Origin: Isoetes taiwanensis
Lineage: Eukaryota > Streptophyta > Lycopodiopsida > Isoetales > Isoetaceae
Direction: 5' to 3'
Assembly (NCBI GenBank): GCA_021234155.1
Contig: JAJEKV010000429.1
Span: 126,001 to 190,000, forward strand
DNA: 64,000 nucleotides
The position numbers and the translations under genes were made by a program. The notes beneath the pieces are model-generated. The model searched no databases, had not been told where the DNA came from, and worked only from the letters and a program-made list of their open reading frames with translations. Below are positions 31,679 through 42,520 of the stretch, piece after piece. The stretch's first letter is position 1. Every line of letters starts with the position of its first letter.

Positions 31679-31680
<2 letters not shown>
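31380..31680 (+). mobile_element. Non-LTR/SINE-like 3' end leading into (TTG)n
   Basis: GC-richer block (gggtgccctagtg occurs twice, near 31555 and 31648) ending aagcccttagaaataatg directly before the TTG array. The organisation is that of a plus-strand RTE-type LINE or SINE whose 3' tail is (TTG)n. No reverse transcriptase frame is visible, so only the end is present. Confidence 0.45.

Positions 31681-31769
<89 letters not shown>
31681..31769. repeat. (TTG)n microsatellite, ~30 units
   Basis: Uninterrupted TTG repeats for about 89 bp. They form the apparent tail of the plus-strand element to the left and abut the T-rich start of a minus-strand element to the right. Confidence 0.97.
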
Positions 31770-31770
<1 letters not shown>

Positions 31771-32200
31771 TTTTATTTTTATTTTTTTTTTTCTTTTGAC
31801 AGACGAAAGCCAAAAACTTTATTAATCAGATAAAAAATACAAAATTTACATGTCTCATCTAACTGTGTAAGCACAAAAAGATGCCACAAGTGCACGAGCC
31901 TGTAGCACGATGTACTTACTCCAGAATAAGAGACTAACGATAGGAATCAATTTGAAGATATTGAATCCAGATGCATTCCATCATTTTTGACTCAAGGGAG
32001 GAACACTCGTAAGCTGTCGGTATCTTTTTCTTGGCCACTGTAATAACACCACATGCAGATGAATGAATGCCCTGAAAGATGTGGTGAATGTTGTTGTTGC
32101 CTCTAATAGTTGGTTGTTCGCATCTACTTTTATACGTGCACCGATTGTTTTGCAGGACTTCACCAATTAGGGATGCGACATGAAAAGACACATAATGGAA
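31770..32200 (-). mobile_element. L1-type LINE 3' end (minus strand), heavily truncated
   Basis: On the minus strand this ends ...ctgattaataaagtttttgg then gctttcgtctgtc and an A-rich tail, the typical end of plant L1 LINEs with an AATAAA signal. Upstream frames (32191-31934) read CGVITVAKKKIPTAYECSSL and ESKMMECIWIQYLQIDSY. These loosely resemble the RNase H-like domain (A-GCGVVIRD ... S-LEAE-MAC-WGLQLA) found at the end of some plant L1 ORF2 proteins. Both tail and frame support a 5'-truncated copy. Confidence 0.55.
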
Positions 32201-32227
32201 AATTGCATTGGATTCAAATAACTAAAA

Positions 32228-32720
32228 TCTCTAACTATAAGCTAGAGTGTGAACTCCAACTATAAGTTAGAATGCAAACTTGACATCTATTATGCACCTT
32301 GTTTCAGAAATACTTTAACATCTCCAACTATAAGTTAGAGTGCAAACTCCAACTATAAGTTAGAGTGCAAATTTAACATCTATAATGCACAATGGATTTA
32401 CAAGCTGCAATTATATTCCTTTTAAATTTTTATCTAATGAAAAGGCAATGCATAAAATTGATTGAAGAAAACGTTTGATAGACAGAATTAAGCACTCTAC
32501 TGCTTTGAACAGGTGGAATCCTGTAGGAGTGTTCTCAAGTGCGAACATGTGGAATCCTGTAGTTAAATTTCTCAATTCCAAACATAATAATGCAAGAAAA
32601 ATAGCCTACATGGCTTAGTTAATAAAGAAACAAAGGCTTATTTACCATGGTAAATGTGAACATGTTGAATTCTATAGTAAACTTCTCAATTGCAAACATG
32701 TGAGCAATGTAACAATGCAA
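32228..32720. repeat. Short interspersed direct repeats
   Basis: ctccaactataagttagagt (with gcaaac following) occurs four times, with small changes, between 32228 and 32370, and acatctat-aatgcac occurs twice. Near 32510-32700, gaacatgtggaatcctgtag and relatives occur three times. No gene is visible. These may be decayed minisatellites. Confidence 0.7.
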
Positions 32721-33159
32721 GAAAATCTCAAGCGTGCATTTCATTTGGCTTAGCTAATAAACAAACCTTATTTGGTCTTTGGAGAATGCTGGCACCAAGC
32801 TATATAGTGGCAAATTTTGGATTGGATAAGTTATTTCAATAATAAAATGGCTAAAATGGTAGTAACCATCATTCAATTAAATTGGGATTATGTCTTAATT
32901 TTGGGATAAATTTTATATTGCACTTTTTTAGTAACTTTGTTAAATTCACTTTTTTAGTAACTTTGTTGCCCTTAGACTAGAATAGACGTTAACATATAAT
33001 CACACACGGGAATATAAACTCACACCTTAACTTCAAATTATAAAATCATATATCATGGAACTCAAGTAGTACACAACTTTTATTAACTGTAGAAAAGATA
33101 CATAGTAATTGTTTTTCATTTTTCCACTAGCATCCCCAAGGATATGAGAACCTTATTCC
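32721..33159. other. No gene seen
   Basis: AT-rich. A duplicated phrase, cacttttttagtaactttgtt, occurs at ~32921 and ~32948. Nothing else is supported. Confidence 0.5.
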
Positions 33160-36112
33160 TTACATCCACGAGGTATTGTAACTCTCATTTGTTTTACTAG
33201 GAATAGTTTTTGGAGTCCACGAGTACAATACGGTTTCAACGTCTAGCCAAAGATCGGGATCACTTGGATTTCTCCTCCACCTCTTTGTCCAACAATCTGA
33301 ATATCTTTCTTTATCGGTGACATTACTCAGTGATGTCTTTGGACACCACCATTCCACGCGCGCACCTTATTGAAGTTAACATCACCTTCTTCTTTGCAAA
33401 TATCCGAGATAGTCCATCCCAACCACTTTGGATAGGTCTCTAGATCTCTTGGTTTTACTACTACAAATTGGTGGCACTCCACGTCGGTAGAAGGTTCATA
33501 ACAATCCATGCCTAGATATTTTGGCCTATCCTTCTTAGGACCAACATAGTGTTTATCGATTGAGGAGGAACATATGCCTTCACAATGCTACTAATGGTAC
33601 CATCATCTTCGGCCAACACCGCCTAATGTTTTCCACTTACTTTTAGGGGAACCACCCTTCTTTCAGCTCTTCCGAGGATGTGTCTACCTCATCCAACAAG
33701 TTGATCACCTTCTTCCAATAATCTATCAATGCACGATTAGTCTCATCTGAATTAGTTTGCCAATGCTTGATGTAGTCATTGATGCCATCCTTAGTCAATC
33801 CCAATTGCTTGACTTCTTCAGTTGGTTTTAGAGCTTTTGGTTGACCAGGAGGTATCATAGGCTTGCCATTTGCATCCCTGTGCCAAATTTCTGCCCCACC
33901 TCTCCACTTCTCCTCTGAAGGTCTCATTTTCCATTGCATGATTGGAATCCCTTCTCTCACCCAAAAAGTGAATTGAAGAGATCTAGAATGACCTTCCATG
34001 TCGAGAGCATAACCATCCACAAAACTCTTCCAATCAGGCACTTCTTCTATGATAGATCCTATAGGAGATGGATTTGTACATCCATGAAATATTTCCAATA
34101 GCCTGGGAAAGTTGGTAACTGTCTGCTGTCTCAATACATGACTATATTTTCCAAACAATGCACATCCTCATGAGTATGTCCGGGCATTAGGAACCCCAAA
34201 TTGACTCTTTCAAAAATACCCACAGCTGTTAAGTAGGATAGGAAAGAAAACATCCACCTGTTCTTATTTTGACCAGCACAATTATCTAGTTGCAAGAGGA
34301 GCTTTCTGGGCAGATCTCGAGGTTTAGCACGAGATGTTGAAGCTCCAACATGTTCATTAGGTCCATTCCTCCTAAATCTTGCCTTGCTAAACTTTTTAAT
34401 ACTATTAGGTGGTTCCATCCAACAATGCACTATGTAGTGCCCGGCTAGTCAGGATCACATGGGGTTACCATTGTAACCCTTCTCATAGTTTCTTAAACAC
34501 CTCATGATACTCCCAATGTGAAAATCTGGACCATCACTCCACAACTCTAAACCGAAATGGCCATAATAGGTCCGAGCACCGCCCATGCAATATTGCCCTC
34601 TGGGCCGGCTCATTGAAATCGCAAAGGATATGATCTTCCACATGACTTAGGAATGTACTTTGAATTGTGGAAGACAAGTCTTCTGTTGGTCCATTTTATC
34701 ATGTATAATACATAGATAGTTATTAGGTTCCATTCTGGATAAGGTCCTCCACATCCAATAAGTTGATCTACATGATAGTTGATCTGGTCATATGGTCCTT
34801 CATATGTTCCCTTATCTTTGCCCTTAGACTTGGTTGCACAGTCTTATCTAGTGTCTCCTTCAACTTAGCACATAAATTGCACTTGGCAAAGTTGTTTGAA
34901 GTTGCTATGGTCACATGCTTGAAATGCTTATTCCATAGCCTACTAAAACTTTTTGGGATAGAGGCTACTCCAAGTTCACGGAAGCAATGCATTTATTTCC
35001 TCTAATATGCTCTTCCGGGTACAATTGGATGGCAATCTCTTTTCAACAATAACTCTACCCCTGTTCATCCTTCTTACTCTTATGTGGCATGTTTTCTCGC
35101 ATTGAAATCCACATATCTTTCAAATATTTCCTTTGCGACTATAGTTCTTGAGGTAGGCCTTACTGGGCCGGTGTTCCCATGCAATGCAATTTTACTACCA
35201 TTTTCATGTCTCTTTTGCGGTTGTGCCAAGAAGAGGTTGGAATTCCATGTATAGCCATCCATGCTTTTGAACATATCCACTTTCCATTCAATGGGAATCT
35301 TTTCTTCTTTGATCTTTCATCCCGAATTGCATAGCCAAATATGGTGTACATGAAATTCCTCCCGCTATCACACTTATGTTCCCGATATGTAGCTCTTGCT
35401 CCCACCAACTCCCTCTACTGTGAACATTCTAACACAAGAAAAACAACAACATTCACCTCCTCTAACCTTCATCATAGCTTCGTGGAGAACAATCATAATC
35501 GACTTGCATCTTTTGGTGGGATAATGTTTGAAAGTTGGAAGTGGCCTCTTGCTACACTTTGGTGAACATTGTTGACAATGGTTCTACATCTAAAGGAAAC
35601 GTGTAGTTCCCCTCCAGTTGAATATTGTCCCTAGGCCATGCAACAATAGTTGGAACCTCTAGTTGCTTCACACAAGCTAGGCATTCTTGTTTGCCTGAAC
35701 CCTTTTCCTTCCAATTGTCATATAATTTTGAGATTGCCACACCTAACCTGTCCTCCCCTAATCTTTCATCATTCTTTGCTTTGCATTGATAGGATCTGCT
35801 AGAACAATAATCCCTTCTCCCTACTGCCTCTCTGTTGCATGCATGCAGGATCTTGACCTTTTTGTTTTTCCAATCGACCCGAGTATAAAGTACAATTTCC
35901 TTTCCTTTGCCATCATCCTTTTCATTTGAGGTCTTTTCCTTTCCTTTGCCATCATCAACATCATTTGGAGTCCTTTCCTTTCCTTTGCCATCATCAACAT
36001 CATTTGAGGTATTTTCCTTTCCTTGGACATCATGTTCATTAGTTGGGAATTTCTCCTTGCCTTGATTAGCATCATTGAGGGTTTTTTTAGCATTTTGCAT
36101 GCCATTGACCTA
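33160..36112 (-). pseudogene. Transposase-like family protein (DUF7869-like), broken
   Basis: Collinear minus-strand coding blocks run from 36100 to 33160. The N-terminal block (36100-35552) has a charged repeat then VDWKNKKVKILHACNREA and a Cys-containing segment (GSGKQECLACVKQLEVP). Next come 35408-35160 (NGKWICSKAWMAIHGIPTSS), 34992-34768 (FKHVTIATSNNFAKCNLCAK), 34643-34455, 34430-34131 (LPRKLLLQLDNCAGQNKNRW, then GFLMPGHTHEDVH), 34158-33643 and 33509-33160. The QLDN...NKNR and GHTHEDV motifs match a large plant and invertebrate family of unknown function, which I believe is DUF7869 and which looks like a DDE/RNase H-fold transposase. Block boundaries may be introns or frameshifts; I see no terminal inverted repeats. 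Confidence 0.65.
35895..36055 (-). repeat. In-frame 39-bp coding minisatellite
   Basis: Within the N-terminus of the preceding gene, a 13-residue unit, DDGKGKERTPNDV, occurs about three to four times with variants (DDGKGKEKTSNEK, QGKENTSNDV). The frame is kept across units. The nucleotide repeat ctttcctttgccatcatc is evident. Unit number probably varies between individuals. Confidence 0.85.
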
Positions 36113-36268
36113 GAATGCATAAAAATATATAGTAAGTTAGCATATCCAAATAACCTCTAACTAACATGTTCATAAATGAAAGCCTCATATGTCTTATTCT
36201 ATTTGATCATTCTATTTATATAATGGGATTCCCCAAGTTATTTTCCTCAACATTATATAAAAAAAAAA

Positions 36269-36832
36269 ACCCTCTACTTATAACCTTCAAACTTGTATCC
36301 TATAATAACCTTAGAAACAACTTTTAAGGTTATTATAGGTTTGCAGTTTTAAGGTTAAGAAGTTTATTATAGGTTAGAAAATTTAAGGTTGGAAAGTTAT
36401 TGTAGGTTAAAAGTTTTAAGGTTAGAAGTCTAATTCATGAACTTTTAAACTTATAACTTAACTATTAACTTAAAACTATTTTAAAAACTTATAAGTCATA
36501 ACTTTTAAACTTAATAACCCTTAAAACAATTGTCCTTAAAACAATTAAAACCCTCTACTTATAACCTTCAAACTTGTATCCTATAATAACCTTAGAAACA
36601 ACTTTTAAGGTTATTATAGGTTTGCAGTTTTAAGGTTAAGAAGTTTATTATAGGTTAGAAAATTTAAGGTTGGAAAGTTATTGTAGGTTAAAAGTTTTAA
36701 GGTTAGAAGTCTAATTCATGAACTTTTAAACTTATAACTTAACTATTAACTTAAAACTATTTTAAAACTTATAAGTCATAACTTTTAAACTTAATAACCC
36801 TTAAAAAAATTGTCCTTAAAACAATTAACCCT
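36269..36832. repeat. Near-identical 281-bp tandem duplication
   Basis: The block starting accctctacttataaccttc at ~36269 repeats at ~36550. I see only about two single-base differences across the 281 bp (an extra A near 36485 and a C/A change near 36527/36807). The unit is rich in ttaaggtt and ttataggtt motifs. The high identity implies a very recent duplication. Confidence 0.92.
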
Positions 36833-38138
36833 TGTAATAAATTTTCATGGAAGTTATAATGGCTGCTGTTTTTAAATTTTAAGCGGTTATTATTTCAAGT
36901 TAGCCTTCCTTTTCAAACTTTTTCTCACACTTTCGAACATTAGCGCTTCGCTTCCATTTTAGGCATTCCAGTAACTTCGCTTCCATTTTCGCATTCGAGA
37001 TTCCGCTTTCTCGGCTTTCTCGGCTTCTATCTGCTTCAACAGATAAAAGTTTCTCGGCTTCAACAGATAAAAGTTTCTATCGGCTTCAACAGATAAAAGT
37101 TTCTGCTTCTGCTTTTGCTTTCTCGGCTTTCTCGGCTTCTATCTATCTTCTCGGCATCATCAATCTACCTTCAACAGATATCTGTTTTTATCCGTTTTCT
37201 ATCCGCTTCTCGGCTTTATCCGGTGATCAATCTCGGACTTCTATCCGCTTACCGGCTTCTATCCGCTTTTAGGGTTTTCGGATCAAAGGTTTTTTCTAAT
37301 CAAAGGTTTGTAGGCTCTATACAATGTCTCACGGTTTTTGGTTTTTGGCTCTCTACAATCTCTCTGACTTTGAATAACTTTGGTTTTTTGTGTTAAAGCA
37401 TCTCGGCTTCTCGGTTAGAAGGCTCAATTCTCGGGTACTGAACACAAGTAGGTTAGTATTTCCTGTTATATACATAAAGTAGTTATTTTACATAAAGCGT
37501 TCCTCACGGGATTGGTTCTGGTGGATCCGCCTATACGACCGCTCTTATTCTATTTCAATAGGTCTTCTCTATCCGTTCTAAGCCATGATCTAAAATAATG
37601 AAGTAAATAATGATCTATGATCTATCCGCTTCTATGATCTTGCTCTATGATCTATGAGCTATGATCTATGATCTATCTCGCTCTATGATCTATGATCTAT
37701 CCGCTCTATGATCTATCGCTCTATGATCATGCTTATATGATTTTGTCAGATTCGCTTCTTATTCTATTTCACTAGCTCTTCCTCTATCTCGTTTCTAAAT
37801 AATGAACTAAAAGAATGAACTAAATATTGAACTAAAATAATGTATTCAACGATTATGCATTCCGTTAGTCGTTAGAATAATATGTTAGAATGGGAGAAAT
37901 CGCTTTTGGCGATTTCTATTTTGGTTTTCCGATTTTCCATTAGGTTAATCAAAGTCGCGCCAGTAGCGTTTTTAGTTTCTATACAAATCGCGCCAGCGCC
38001 GCGGTAAAATAGATCCGGTGAAAAAATATAGCAAACGCCGCCCGGGCGCCGCTTTTGAATTATGTATGTTTAGAATCGCTTTATGGCGAGAGTAATATAT
38101 CATTTGCTAATGACTTAATTTCTCTCGCTCTAGTGCCA
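36833..38138. repeat. Low-complexity pyrimidine-rich and CTATGAT-repeat DNA
   Basis: 36940-37440 is dense in cttctcggct and caacagataaaagtttct repeats. 37610-37740 has about nine copies of ctatgatctat separated by short variable linkers (ccg, ctcg, cgct). 37800-37860 repeats atgaactaaa. The variable linkers between conserved cores look like error-prone consensus positions. It could act as the 5' region of the small gene at 38139, but no TATA box is clear. Confidence 0.7.
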
Positions 38139-38660
38139 TGGATTTTCCTTATGCATGGACACTAGCTGATCCTCGCGACCGGATGGTTCTAGTTCAAATA
38201 CACTTCCCCGAACGACCATCAACTCGACCATGTACAAGATATTACTTGAGTGTGCTGCTCAAAACGTTCAAAGAGAGTTGGAGAATCCAATAGATACCAG
38301 ATCAGGGGCCATGGGTACACTTCCATCGTGATCTATGGACATATCGGACTCCTCATGCTCTTAGTAAGGCTCATGCCAACAAATAAGTACGAGGATTTGC
38401 TTTATAGTATCAAGGATCGATACAACACTGGGTTTGGAGACTCCGACATCCGCAGGGAAGATGAGGATCCCTGTCATATCGTGGTGGTTCGTGGGACTTT
38501 TTGGGATTGAGCCGATGAAGTGGGGCTATGTGACATATTGTAGAGATAGAAAGAATTCAACCGGGCGATTTTTGCGTAAGAAGAAATGTACATACACTTT
38601 TTTGAATATGAATACAAACTCGCCCTCATGCAATTTTGCACTATATTTTTATGTCATTTA
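38139..38660 (+). pseudogene. Small broken gene, unknown family
   Basis: An ATG in good context (gtgccatgg) opens MDFPYAWTLADPRDRMVLVQ, which runs to a stop at ~38290. Coding character continues in other frames: KYEDLLYSIKDRYNTGFGDS and IRREDEDPCHIVVVRGTFWD (38386-38510), then EEMYIHFFEYEYKLALMQF near 38580-38640. The pieces follow each other with single frame changes, which suggests one protein of ~160 residues broken by indels. I recognise no family. Confidence 0.4.
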
Positions 38661-40054
38661 GTTTATTATGTTTTTTATATGCAATGTCGAAAACATTGAA
38701 TCCTTTGATGCCCTCCGGCCAAGATGACCAACCCCAAGAAACTATATATTTTCATTAATGTGTAGTTTCATGGGGTTGATATGACGGCTAAAGAACATCA
38801 CAGTAATTAAAAATTCACAACATCACGCAGATGTTATGATATATTCATTTCTTTTTGAATATCCAAATATACATACCTTTTTCAGACGTTCCTTTGGCCA
38901 TGCTACAAATGTGCCCCCTTTCACCAACTCAGACGCCACGGGATGTCTTCTTGGAAGAGCCTCATCTTCAGAATTGCGCTTTTATAATGGAAATCTTACG
39001 TAAACTGCTTTCCAAGAGGAACACCATGACACATAGAACTTGATTCAGATCTTCGATTTTACATAAGCCTACTCGGCTTCAAGTTTGTCGTTAAAAGATA
39101 GCATTCTTCTCCCATTAATCGATGAAGAACCGTAATGCATTGAAAAAAAATAGAGGACCTAAAAATAGAGAACAAGAGAATGCATTCGAATGGAATCACA
39201 CTCACCATAGCTCACAGACATCGAATGGGATTGAAGGCGCTCGATCGAATAGGATTGAAGGCGTTGTAGACGGATCTTGGGCCTGATAGTAGGAATGATC
39301 TTGGGCGCCTCAAAAGTAGGAATGATCTTGGGCGCCTCGATAGTAGGTGGCCGATTAGGTGGTAGTAGATTGCCACATATGCGTTTCTTGAAATTAATAA
39401 TTAATTGTTCTTGAAATTGCACTAAAAAGAAAAACACAATTTAAATTTGTAAAATGAGCGGGGGCGGTTAATTAAAGCGGTATAAATTTAAAAGGACGCT
39501 AATTTGAATTTACTTGGTTGTAAATCGACGCCAAGATTATGAACACATACATATAAGTTTAAACCAAAATCCGGGGCCTCATATTATCCGCGACTTGCGT
39601 TCTATGGCGCCTAGAGGATCCGGCCACGCCGCCAGGCTACCGGTAGAGGTGGGCTTACAGTTTCAAAGCACAAATCCCATGCCCGAGGTCACGAACAAGT
39701 AGTGAAAGCACAAAATCCAACAAGCGCCTCGGTAATTGATCTGCTTTTTTGTTAGGTTTTTGTTCTCAGAATTGATTTTGTGTCCTCTAATATTTTTTTG
39801 TTATGGGTTTTTAGGATGTTTTTCCTCGCTTGAATAATATAGTTATTATCCAGTTAGTTGTGTTTTAAGAAGCATGTGTCCTCTAATATTTGAGTTCATA
39901 TGTCCCTCGGCGGCTTTAATTAAAAATGTTTCTTTATGGAAACAATTAGTTTTTTTGTAAACAACACCCCAAAGTGTTGTTTTTGTCCTGATTTGCTAGA
40001 AATGACGGTGGTTTTTAGCATAAATTTTAGACATGTCTTTTTTTTTTTTTTTCC
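38661..40054. other. No supported gene
   Basis: Only short frames. At 39220-39350 three short direct repeats occur (gaatgatcttgggcgcctc, ggattgaaggcg). A T-run at 40039-40052 precedes the tandem array. Confidence 0.5.
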
Positions 40055-42520
40055 AAAAATCTACACGTAGAATTTTGCAACTTTCTACATGTGGTTCTTG
40101 CAAAAACATCAAAAGTCAACATGTTGTTTTCAAGTGTTGTTTTCAAGTGTTGTTCTTTTACAAAAAAGACATCAAAAGACTACGTAGAGTTTTGTCCGGA
40201 TTTGCTAAAAACTATGTGTGGCTTTTTGTTAAATTAAGGAAGGTGACATGTAGTTTTTACATGTTGTTTTTGTTTGAGCACATTTATCTACCCCAGAGGA
40301 TTAGCATCTCTTTCCACATTCCACATGTTGTTTCTAAAAGTAGGTTTTGATTTTTTCAAAGCGCATATGTTGCCTTTGTTAAATTCGTAAGGTGACATGT
40401 AGTTTTTACATGTTGTTTTTGTTTGAGCACATTTATTATCTACCCTACCAATATCTAGGATTAGCATCTCTTTCTACATGTTGTTTTCTAAAAGTAGGTG
40501 TGTTGATTTGCTCAAAGCATATATGTGGCCTTTTTTGTTAAATTCGTAAGGTGACATGTAGTTTTTACATGTTGTTTTTGTTTGAGCACATTTATCTACT
40601 TTTTCCATAAAAAGTTGTTCTTTTAAGGATTAGCATCTCTTTCTACATGTTGTTTCTAAAAGTAGGTGTGTTGATGCTTTCAAAGCGAATATGTGGCTTT
40701 TTGTTAAATTCGTAGGTGACATGTAGTTTTTACATGTTGTTTTTGTTTGAGCACATTTATCTACAAAACATAAAATTTTTAGGATTAGCATCTCTTTCTA
40801 CATGTTGTTTCTAAAAGTAGGTGTGTTGATTTGGACCCTCAAAGCGTATATGTGGCTTTTGTTAAATTGTAAGGTGACATGTAGTTTTTACATGTTGTTT
40901 TTGTTTGAGCACATTTATCTACCCATAGGATTAGCATCTCTTTCTACATGTTGTTTCTAAAAGTAGGTGTGTTGATTTTCAAAGCGCATATGTGGCTTTT
41001 TGTTAAATTCGTAAGGTGACATGTAGTTTTTACATGTTGTTTTTGTTTGAGCACATTTATCTACCCAGAGGATTAGCATCTCTTTCTACATGTTGTTTCT
41101 AAAAGTAGGTGTGTTGATTTTCAAAGCGCATATGTGGCTTTTTGTTAAATTCGTAAGGTGACATGTAGTTTTTACATGTTGTTTTTGTTTGAGCACATTT
41201 ATCTACACCGTAGGATTAGCATCTCTTTCTACATGTTGTTTCTAAAAGTAGGTGTGTTGATTTCCTCAAAGCGCATATGTGGCTTTTGTTAAATTCGTAA
41301 GGTGACATGTAGTTTTTACATGTTGTTTTTGTTTGAGCACATTTATCTACCCAGAGGATTAGCATCTCTTTCTACATGTTGTTTCTAAAAGTAGGTGTGT
41401 TGATTTTCAAGCGCATATGTGGCTTTTGTTAAATTCTTAAGGTGACATGTAGTTTTTACATGTTGTTTTTGTTTGAGCACATTTATCTACCCCAGAGGAT
41501 TAGCATCTCTTTCTACATGTTGTTTCTAAAAGTAGGTGTGTTGATTTCAAAGCGCATATGTGGCCTTTTGTTAAATCGTAAGGTGACATGTAGTTTTTAC
41601 ATGTTGTTTTTGTTTGAGCACATTTATCTACCCCAGGATTAGGATTAGCATCTCTTTCTACATGTTGTTTCTAAAAGTAGGTGTGTTGATTTTCAAAGCG
41701 CATATGTGGCTTTTTGTTAAATCTGAAGGTGACATGTAGTTTTTACATGTTGTTTTTGTTTGAGCACATTTATCTACATGTTGTAGGATTAGCATCTCTT
41801 TCTACATGTTGTTTCTAAAAGTAGGTGTGTTGATTTCCTCAAAGCGCATATGGGTTTTTGTTAAATGTAAGGTGACATGTAGTTTTTTTACATGTTGTTT
41901 TTGTTTGAGCACATTTATCATGTAGTTTTTACATGTTGTTTTTGTTTACCCGTAGGATTAGCATCTCTTTCTACATGTTGTTTCTAAAAGTAGGTGTGTT
42001 GATTTCCTCAAAGCGCATATGTGGCTTTTTGTTAGACATGTATTATTTACCCGTTGTTTCACTTTCTCAAGATTAATCTACATGTAGGATAACATCCTGC
42101 TTTCTAATGTTGTTTCTAATAAAAATTGTAGTATTCAAATGTTGTTTTCCTCAAAGCGAGACGTGGTTCTTCATAAACCTTACAAAGATGACGGTAGGTT
42201 TTACAAAGATCTACATGTAGAATAACATCTATTTCTACATGTTGATTCTAAAAAATAGGTGCGCTTTTCAAGTGTTGGTTTTCTACAAGAGACATGTGGC
42301 TTTTAATAACTTAAAAATAACGTAAGTTTTAACCGTTGTTTCACTTTCTCAAGGTTTATCTACATGTAGTATAACATCTGCTTCTATATGTCTTTTCTAA
42401 TAGTAGCTGCAGCTTTCAAGTGTCGCTTTCCTCACGCGTACATGTGGTTCTTAATAAAAACCTAAAACAAAGATGTAGGTCTTACCTATTGTTTTTTCTC
42501 AGATAGGTGCTCTTTTAAGC
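40055..42520. repeat. Satellite-like tandem array, ~143-165 bp unit
   Basis: The marker gacatgtagtttttacatg recurs at 40245, 40394, 40553, 40718, 40876, 41018, 41160, 41304, 41444, 41585, 41731 and 41874, giving spacings of 140-165 bp. Each unit continues ttgtttttgtttgagcacat, ggattagcatctctttctac and ctaaaagtaggtgtgttgat before returning. Degenerate copies extend to ~42520. Long segments are identical between units, while three short sites vary in every unit. On length it is nucleosome-sized, as many plant satellites are. Short frames inside it are repeat translation, not genes. Confidence 0.95.

Noticed and set aside
40033-42020. ORFs such as those at 40033-40350 and 41442-41642
   Set aside because: They are translations of the tandem repeat unit (the same peptide recurs), not genes.
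40245-42020. CRISPR-like array (repeats with variable spacers)
   Set aside because: The variable parts are only a few bases, the units are ~145 bp, and the context is plant nuclear DNA.
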